A stretch of 64,000 nt of DNA from Micromonospora chokoriensis. Lineage in GTDB: Bacteria; Actinomycetota; Actinomycetes; Mycobacteriales; Micromonosporaceae. Of the stretch, positions 59,464 through 64,000 are shown one piece after another (positions within the stretch are counted from its first letter, which is position 1; every line of letters begins with the position of its first letter). The DNA lies in NCBI RefSeq assembly GCF_000718555.1, contig NZ_JOAN01000023.1, positions 62,001-126,000 on the forward strand, written 5' to 3'. A program made the translations under genes and the position numbers. The notes beneath the pieces are model-generated. The model made no database searches, was not told the DNA's origin, and saw only the letters and a program-made list of their open reading frames with translations.

Positions 59464-61326
59464 TCAGAGAGTAAGGGTCCAAGTGTTGATGTAGCCGGTG
59501 TCACCGGAGAAGACGTCTCGCACTCGAAGCAGCCAGGTGCCGTTCGCCGGCTCGGTGGAGAGATTCGCGGTATAGGTGGTGTTGACGTTGTCGGCACCGT
59601 CGAAGAAGCTCTGGTTCTTCAGCCGGTAGACCGTACCGTCCGGTGCCACCAGATCGATGATCAGGTCACCGCGGAAGGTGTGCACAATATTGACCGCCAC
59701 TGTGGACGCCGAGGAGGCGTTACGGTTGCAGCCGGTGATGACAATGCCGCTGGTCACCGCCGTGTTGCTGTCCGGTATCGCCACATCGGTGCCGTTGGTG
59801 CCCGAGCACCCACCACCACCCGAACCGGTCACTGTCAACGAGTACGTGGCGCTGCGCGTACCCGCAGTGCCGGTACCGGTCACACTGACGCTGTAGGTGC
59901 CGGAAGGAGTGCTCGCCGAGGTGGCGATGGTGAGCGCGGATGAGCCGCCCGAGGTTACCGTGGCTGGACTGAACGAGGCGGTGGCGCCACTCGGCAGCCC
60001 ACTCGCCGACAGGCTCACCGACTGCGCCGAACCGCTGGTGGTCGCGGTACTCACGGTGGCACTGACCGAGCCGCCCGGCGCGGTCGAACCGGCCGTCGGC
60101 GACACCCCGACGGAGAAGTCGTCGGCCGGTGGAGTGCCGTCGTTGACCACGTAGAGCAACTTGTTCGGGGAACCGGTGCCGGGGTTGGTCACCACGTTGT
60201 TGGTCGCGTTGTTCACCAGGTAGTCCCGGACCTGCTGGGGGGTCCAGGTGGGGTTGGCGGAGGCGACCAGGGCAGCAGCACCGACCACGTGCGGGGTGGC
60301 CATCGACGTACCGCTGATCGTGTTGGTTGCGGTATTGCTGGTGTACCAGGCCGACGTGATCGACGAGCCGGGCGCGAAGATGTCCAGGCAGGTACCGATG
60401 TTGGAGAAGGACGACCGGGCGTCCGTGCTGGTGGTCGAGCCGACCGTGATCGCCTCGGCCGTCCGGGCCGGCGAGGTGTTGCAGGCGTTGCCACCGTTGT
60501 CGTTGCCCGCGGCGAGACCGTAGGTCACACCCGAGTTGATCGAGTTGCGGACCGCCGTGTCGAGCGAGGCATTCGCACCGCCGCCGAGGCTCATGTTCGC
60601 CACGGCCGGCTTGATCGCGTTAGCGGTGACCCAGTCGACGCCGCCGATCACACCGGCGTTGGTGCCGCTGCCGGAGCAATTGAGCACCCGAACGCCGACC
60701 AGCTGCACGCCCTTGGCCAGGCCGTAGGAGGAGCCTCCGACGGTGCCGGCCACGTGCGTGCCGTGCCCGTTGCAGTCGTCGGCGGAGCCGCCGTCGACCG
60801 CGTCGTAGCCGCTGGTGGCCCGGCCACCGAAGTCGTTGTGGGCGAACAGGATGCCCGTGTCGATGATGTACGCGTGCACGTTGGTCGCGGTGTTCGGATA
60901 GGTGTACGAGCTGTCTAGCGGCAGATTGCGCTGGTCGACGCGGTCCAGGCCCCAGGATGGGGGGTTCGACTGCGTCCCGGAGATGCGGACCGTGTGGTTC
61001 TGTTCGACGTACGCGACATCGGGGTGCGCGGCGATCCTGGCCGCCGCCTTGGCGCCGGCCGTGATCTCGAAGCCGCGCAGTGCCGTTGAGTAGGTCCGAG
61101 CGACCGCTCCGCCGTGCTGGCCAGCCAGTCTGCTGGCCGTGGCGCCGACCTGCGCCCGACTCACCGCGCTCTCCTTGAACACCACGATGTAGCTGTCGCT
61201 GACAGCCGTGGCACCGCCGGCACTACGGATGACGCCCTCCGGTTCGGCCGCCACGGCCGGCGTGGCGGCCGTGAGTGCCAGCATCGCGACGGCGCCCACC
61301 ACAACTGACCTTCTCGGGAGACTCAT
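59464..61326 (-). CDS. Secreted subtilisin-like serine protease with P/proprotein-convertase domain
   Basis: A signal peptide ([22 protein letters not shown]) is followed by an I9 propeptide ([26 protein letters not shown]). The S8 catalytic domain has Asp in [11 protein letters not shown], His in [13 protein letters not shown] and Ser in [14 protein letters not shown]. An immunoglobulin-like Ser/Thr-rich domain ([17 protein letters not shown]) follows. The C-terminal P domain contains [18 protein letters not shown] and [25 protein letters not shown] 61326 is chosen because the signal peptide starts there. It is an extracellular protease unrelated to the neighbouring operon, from which a shared terminator separates it. 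Confidence 0.92.
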   Translation of the reverse strand: MSLPRRSVVVGAVAMLALTAATPAVAAEPEGVIRSAGGATAVSDSYIVVFKESAVSRAQVGATASRLAGQHGGAVARTYSTALRGFEITAGAKAAARIAAHPDVAYVEQNHTVRISGTQSNPPSWGLDRVDQRNLPLDSSYTYPNTATNVHAYIIDTGILFAHNDFGGRATSGYDAVDGGSADDCNGHGTHVAGTVGGSSYGLAKGVQLVGVRVLNCSGSGTNAGVIGGVDWVTANAIKPAVANMSLGGGANASLDTAVRNSINSGVTYGLAAGNDNGGNACNTSPARTAEAITVGSTTSTDARSSFSNIGTCLDIFAPGSSITSAWYTSNTATNTISGTSMATPHVVGAAALVASANPTWTPQQVRDYLVNNATNNVVTNPGTGSPNKLLYVVNDGTPPADDFSVGVSPTAGSTAPGGSVSATVSTATTSGSAQSVSLSASGLPSGATASFSPATVTSGGSSALTIATSASTPSGTYSVSVTGTGTAGTRSATYSLTVTGSGGGGCSGTNGTDVAIPDSNTAVTSGIVITGCNRNASSASTVAVNIVHTFRGDLIIDLVAPDGTVYRLKNQSFFDGADNVNTTYTANLSTEPANGTWLLRVRDVFSGDTGYINTWTLTL

Positions 61327-61716
61327 TCTCCCCTCCCTCCGATCGGCACACGTTCGTCCACTCGCCCACAACGAGGAATCGATGATGGCCGATTGAGAGG
61401 AGCTTACTCAACGATGGTGACAGAAGACAGATGTCGGATCCTCTATACCTCTCATGAGATGGAGGTCAAGGTATGGCAATTCATTTCAGATCACAGGGCC
61501 CTGACCCATGCCGACACTGGCTGGGCTCCCCGCCTTGATCGTCTAATAGGCGCCGGCAGGGCATTGTGGGGATTCGCGCAGTTTGGCGATCGAGCCGACG
61601 AGTTGGGTTTCGACCCCTTGCGGGATGTTCATTTCGCCTCAGCGATGAAGCAGCCCAACGGCGCACCGTGAATGAGCGGGGCGGAGGACGGACATGGCGA
61701 AACTCCGACGAATGTT
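61327..61716. other. Intergenic stretch with no supported gene
   Basis: These 390 bp separate the subtilisin start from the 3' end of the hydrolase gene. The first part should hold the subtilisin promoter. An open plus-strand frame at 61393-61671 exists, but it has no recognisable ribosome-binding site, domain or partner. I see nothing else that can be supported. Confidence 0.5.
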
Positions 61717-62637
61717 TCAGCCGTGCGACACGCCTGCTACCGGTTCGCCACTGAGGAAGGCCTCCAGGACCTCGGTGAACCGCGCCGGCTGCTCCTCGGC
61801 CACGTAATGGCCACAATCGTCGAGGACCACCCCGGTGACATCGTCGGCCGCCAGCCGCATCGTCTCGGCGACCATCGCGCCGCTGTATCGCGCACCGCCG
61901 ACGGCGAGCACCGGCAGCGTCAGCCGGGTCTTCCCGCGCTGCTCGTTCTGCGCGATCGTCTCGTCCAGCGCCCGGTAGTACGCGAAGCTCGCCCGCAGCC
62001 CGCGAGGATCCGCGACGATCGCTTCGACGTACACGTCGACGGCGTAAGCGGGGATCGCGTCCGGGGTGGCCGCCTTCTTGGCGAACTGGTAGCCGAAGAA
62101 GAGCCGCTCCCGCCCCCGGACCAGCTCCTCGTTGAGATCGGCGAGTCGGTTGAAGCCGAAGTGCCAGAGCCGCTGGTTGACCGCGTCCGGGCTGAAGACC
62201 GAGGGGGTCGGCGTGAGACCGGGGATGATGGCGTCGACGACGGCGAGCCGGCCCACCCGCTCCGGGTGATCGGCGGCGAGGGCATACCCGGTCCACATGC
62301 CGATGTCGTGGCCGACCACGTCGAATCGGTCGTGCCCGAGCGCGGCCATCAGAGCGACCAGATCGGCAGCGAGGGTGCCGGCGTCGTAACCGTCGTCGGG
62401 CTTGTCGGAGAGCCCGGCACCGCGCGAGTCGACGGCGACGACGGTGTGCTCGCGGGCGAGCGCGGGCATGACCTCCCGCCAGGCGAACCAGGTCTGCGGC
62501 CACCCGCCGACCAGCAGCAGCGGCGGGCCGTCCCCGCCGGTGACGGCGTGCAGCCGCAGCCCGCTCAGCTCCACGAGACGGCTAGTGAAGACATCGGTGA
62601 ACCCGTCGGGCAGCCGCAGCGAACTCAGGTTTGTCAT
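61717..62637 (-). CDS. Alpha/beta hydrolase, epoxide-hydrolase/haloalkane-dehalogenase-like
   Basis: The fold shows PPLLLVGGWPQTWFAWREVMPALA (oxyanion HGxP-like loop as GGWP), VVAVDSRGAGLSDKP, and the nucleophile elbow FDVVGHDIGMWTGYALA. The nucleophile is an Asp, which favours epoxide hydrolase or dehalogenase chemistry over ester hydrolysis. The C-terminal His lies in VVLDDCGHYVAEEQP. ATG 62637 is chosen because it precedes the first family strand. It is divergent from the TetR gene at 62718, and both share an extended operator, so it is probably repressed until an inducer appears. Confidence 0.85.
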   Translation of the reverse strand: MTNLSSLRLPDGFTDVFTSRLVELSGLRLHAVTGGDGPPLLLVGGWPQTWFAWREVMPALAREHTVVAVDSRGAGLSDKPDDGYDAGTLAADLVALMAALGHDRFDVVGHDIGMWTGYALAADHPERVGRLAVVDAIIPGLTPTPSVFSPDAVNQRLWHFGFNRLADLNEELVRGRERLFFGYQFAKKAATPDAIPAYAVDVYVEAIVADPRGLRASFAYYRALDETIAQNEQRGKTRLTLPVLAVGGARYSGAMVAETMRLAADDVTGVVLDDCGHYVAEEQPARFTEVLEAFLSGEPVAGVSHG

Positions 62638-62649
62638 GCCGGCGACCAT

Positions 62650-62704
62650 ACACATCTTGGAACGATCAGTACAAGACTCTTGGAACGATCGGTGCAAGAT
62701 GTGT
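62650..62704. promoter_or_regulatory. Double TetR-type operator between divergent genes
   Basis: Two 21-bp units beginning CTTGGAACGATC start at 62656 and 62679, a period of 23 bp. Each is itself an imperfect palindrome bounded by CTTG and CAAG. The outermost bases ACACATCTTG (62650-62659) and CAAGATGTGT (62695-62704) are perfect inverted repeats, so the whole block is a 55-bp dyad. It covers the space between the hydrolase and TetR starts. Confidence 0.75.
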
Positions 62705-62717
62705 AGGCTGACGAACC

Positions 62718-63308
62718 ATGGCGGGCCGCAAGCAATTCGACGTCGACGAGGCGCTACGACGCGTGATGCACGTCTTCTGGCGCTGGGGCTATTCGGAGGC
62801 CTCGATCGACCGCCTGACCGAGGGCACGGGCCTGGGCCGGAGCTCGCTCTACGGCACCTTCGGCGACAAGAGCACCCTCTTCCGGAAAAGCCTCCAACGG
62901 TACGCGCAGACCTACCACCCGCTGTACGACCAGGCACTGTCCGGCCCCCACCCGAGCCCGAGCGCCGTTGTGGCCGCCTACCTACAGGTCACCCTGAACC
63001 GCATCGCCGACCCGACGGTCCCGGATGGCTGCCTGCTCACGGTGTCGGCAACGCAGTTCCCGGCCCTCGACGCGGAGGGCCAGGCGATGGTCCGCGCCAT
63101 GATCGACGGTTTGCGGGCGATGCTGCAGCAGGCGTTGCTGGCGGCGGGGGCCGATGAGCAGGAGGCGGCAGAGTTGGCGTTGTGCACGCTGGCAACGAAC
63201 AAATCCCTGGCGGTGTTGAGCCGCGCCGGCTTCTCGAGCGAAGACCTGGCAACCGTCGCCGCAGCCGCCGCCCGTCTCCCCGGGAGAACACATCCACTGC
63301 CTGAGTAG
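62718..63308 (+). CDS. TetR/AcrR family transcriptional regulator
   Basis: The N-terminal helix-turn-helix reads DEALRRVMHVFWRWGYSEASIDRLTEGTGLGRSSLYGTFGDKSTLFRKSL, the TetR DNA-binding domain. The C-terminal 130 residues form a ligand-binding helical domain of the type seen in small-molecule sensors (DGCLLTVSATQFPALDAEG). ATG 62718 is the first in-frame start. It almost certainly binds the dyad at 62650-62704 and represses itself and the divergent hydrolase. The inducer is unknown and may be a substrate of the hydrolase. Confidence 0.92.
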   Translation: MAGRKQFDVDEALRRVMHVFWRWGYSEASIDRLTEGTGLGRSSLYGTFGDKSTLFRKSLQRYAQTYHPLYDQALSGPHPSPSAVVAAYLQVTLNRIADPTVPDGCLLTVSATQFPALDAEGQAMVRAMIDGLRAMLQQALLAAGADEQEAAELALCTLATNKSLAVLSRAGFSSEDLATVAAAAARLPGRTHPLPE

Positions 63309-63555
63309 TGCGATGGACACCCGGGGCCCCGGCAGTGTCGTTAGTGGTCGGCTGCTGTCGGCGGGCCGTCACCGGCACAGCCGGCGGGCAAGAGCTTGCC
63401 ATCCTCGAACGCCGGCCAGCGAGCACCGAACCAACATCCCGCGCAGGTACACGTAAGACAGGCTTCCGAAGGTGAACATTGCGCGAACGGCTGATTGTCG
63501 TGTCGATGTTCAGGGAACTCCTCACCCAAACACGTGACGACATGCGAGGTGCGCG

Positions 63556-63810
63556 ATGACCGAACCCGTCGCCAGTGGTGGTCTCGTCGACCCGGAGATC
63601 GCCCTGCAACGCCAGGTAGAGATGCTCGGACAACGTTTCCCGGACGCGGACCGCGCTGAGCTTTCCACGCGTGTCCATGACACGTACGAACGCCTGAAGA
63701 CCGAGGCGAGCGTTGACGCGCACCTGGTCGCCCTGACCGAGAAGCAGGTCGCGGAGGATCTACGAAGCGACGGCGAGACAGTCCACGTCCGCAGCGACAA
63801 CCCGGCCTGA
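63556..63810 (+). CDS. Small helical protein (three-helix bundle type)
   Basis: The 84 residues are acidic and helical: DPEIALQRQVEMLGQRFPDADRAELSTRVHDTYERLKTEASVDAHLVALTEKQVAEDLRS. Short proteins with this R-F-P ... V-x-x-x-Y/F-x-x-L pattern occur widely in actinomycetes and are described as three-helix-bundle dimerisation domains without a known role. ATG 63556 follows a weak purine stretch. It converges with the partial gene at 63815 with 4 bp between them. Confidence 0.6.
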   Translation: MTEPVASGGLVDPEIALQRQVEMLGQRFPDADRAELSTRVHDTYERLKTEASVDAHLVALTEKQVAEDLRSDGETVHVRSDNPA

Positions 63811-63814
63811 GCGG

Positions 63815-64000
63815 TCACACACCGTCGCGGGGTGCCGGCGCAAGCAGCCGCAGGGGTGCCACGTCGGCCAGTGGTTCAGCGTCCGGGTTGGGTACGGTGC
63901 GGGGCAGCAGCGCGGCGAGACCGGCGCGCGTGGCCAGCACGATCAGTCGGTCGGTGCGAACCAGCGGCCGGCGTTCCGGCAACGACCAGATTGTCTGGCC
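63815..64000 (-). CDS. 3' end of an unidentified gene
   Basis: The last 61 codons of a minus-strand gene run in from the window edge and stop with TGA at 63817-63815. The visible part reads IWSLPERRPLVRTDRLIVLATRAGLAALL, then a Pro-rich tail. Codon usage looks coding and the frame is open to the edge. Too little is present to name a family. Confidence 0.5.
   Translation of the reverse strand, partial: GQTIWSLPERRPLVRTDRLIVLATRAGLAALLPRTVPNPDAEPLADVAPLRLLAPAPRDGV

Noticed and set aside
61393..61671. 92-codon plus-strand frame between the subtilisin and hydrolase genes
   Set aside because: No family, no ribosome-binding site and no partner; it may be a gene remnant but cannot be supported.
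1..64000. tRNA, rRNA or CRISPR features
   Set aside because: No cloverleaf-like segment, rRNA core sequence or regularly spaced repeat array was seen on either strand.

Overview
The window is high-GC DNA with long overlapping frames, frequent GTG starts and genes packed into operons. This suggests an actinomycete. The mix of secreted CBM/fascin, S1 and S8 proteins with large NRPS/PKS loci fits Micromonosporaceae (for example Micromonospora), but the family assignment is inference.

Layout. (1) 1-9.6 kb holds ordinary or accessory genes: the 3' end of a secreted carbohydrate-binding protein, a helix-turn-helix regulator divergent from a SnoaL-like protein, an acyltransferase-like protein, a secreted serine protease, an NAD-dependent epimerase, an MFS exporter, an AbiEii-type nucleotidyltransferase fusion and a HEAT-repeat protein. 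(2) 9.6-31.9 kb is a hybrid NRPS-PKS cluster. A minus-strand operon of about 18 kb, mostly joined by 4-nt stop/start overlaps, runs from an A-PCP protein through C-PCP-C, a discrete PCP, an AT-less KS-ACP-reductase, a hydroxymalonyl-ACP-type cassette (FkbK-, FkbJ-, FkbI- and FkbH-like), a KASIII-like enzyme, a freestanding A domain, an MFS exporter and a luciferase-like monooxygenase. It ends with an intact IS630-type transposase homologue that has lost two catalytic aspartates. A second KASIII-like gene, an HIBADH-type dehydrogenase, RidA, a methyltransferase and a flavin reductase flank it. (3) 32-35.6 kb is a small island of uncharacterised genes plus a truncated IS5-type end. (4) 35.6-59.5 kb holds a TSUP sulfur transporter divergent from a second operon of about 22 kb. 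That operon encodes two PUFA-synthase-like megasynthases (NMO-NMO-KS-AT-ACP-KR and KS-AT-DH-PPTase), an ACP, an alpha/beta hydrolase, a sulfotransferase, two exported proteins, a DrrAB-type exporter and CysQ-CysD-CysN. A strong hairpin ends it. (5) 59.5-64 kb carries a secreted subtilisin, an alpha/beta hydrolase divergent from a TetR regulator with a clear operator, a small helical protein and a partial gene.

How they fit. Operon 1 looks set to condense a branched amino acid (the A code resembles Val/Ile), further acyl or aminoacyl units, and a C2 unit that may carry a 2-hydroxyl group, then release the chain by reduction. Operon 2 looks set to make a PUFA/secondary-lipid-like chain and sulfate it. 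Its own ATP sulfurylase (CysDN) supplies APS, CysQ removes PAP, and DrrAB may export the product. Both operons have a near-identical Crp-like palindrome upstream, and no conventional pathway regulator is seen in either. The window contains no rRNA, tRNA or CRISPR array that I can support.
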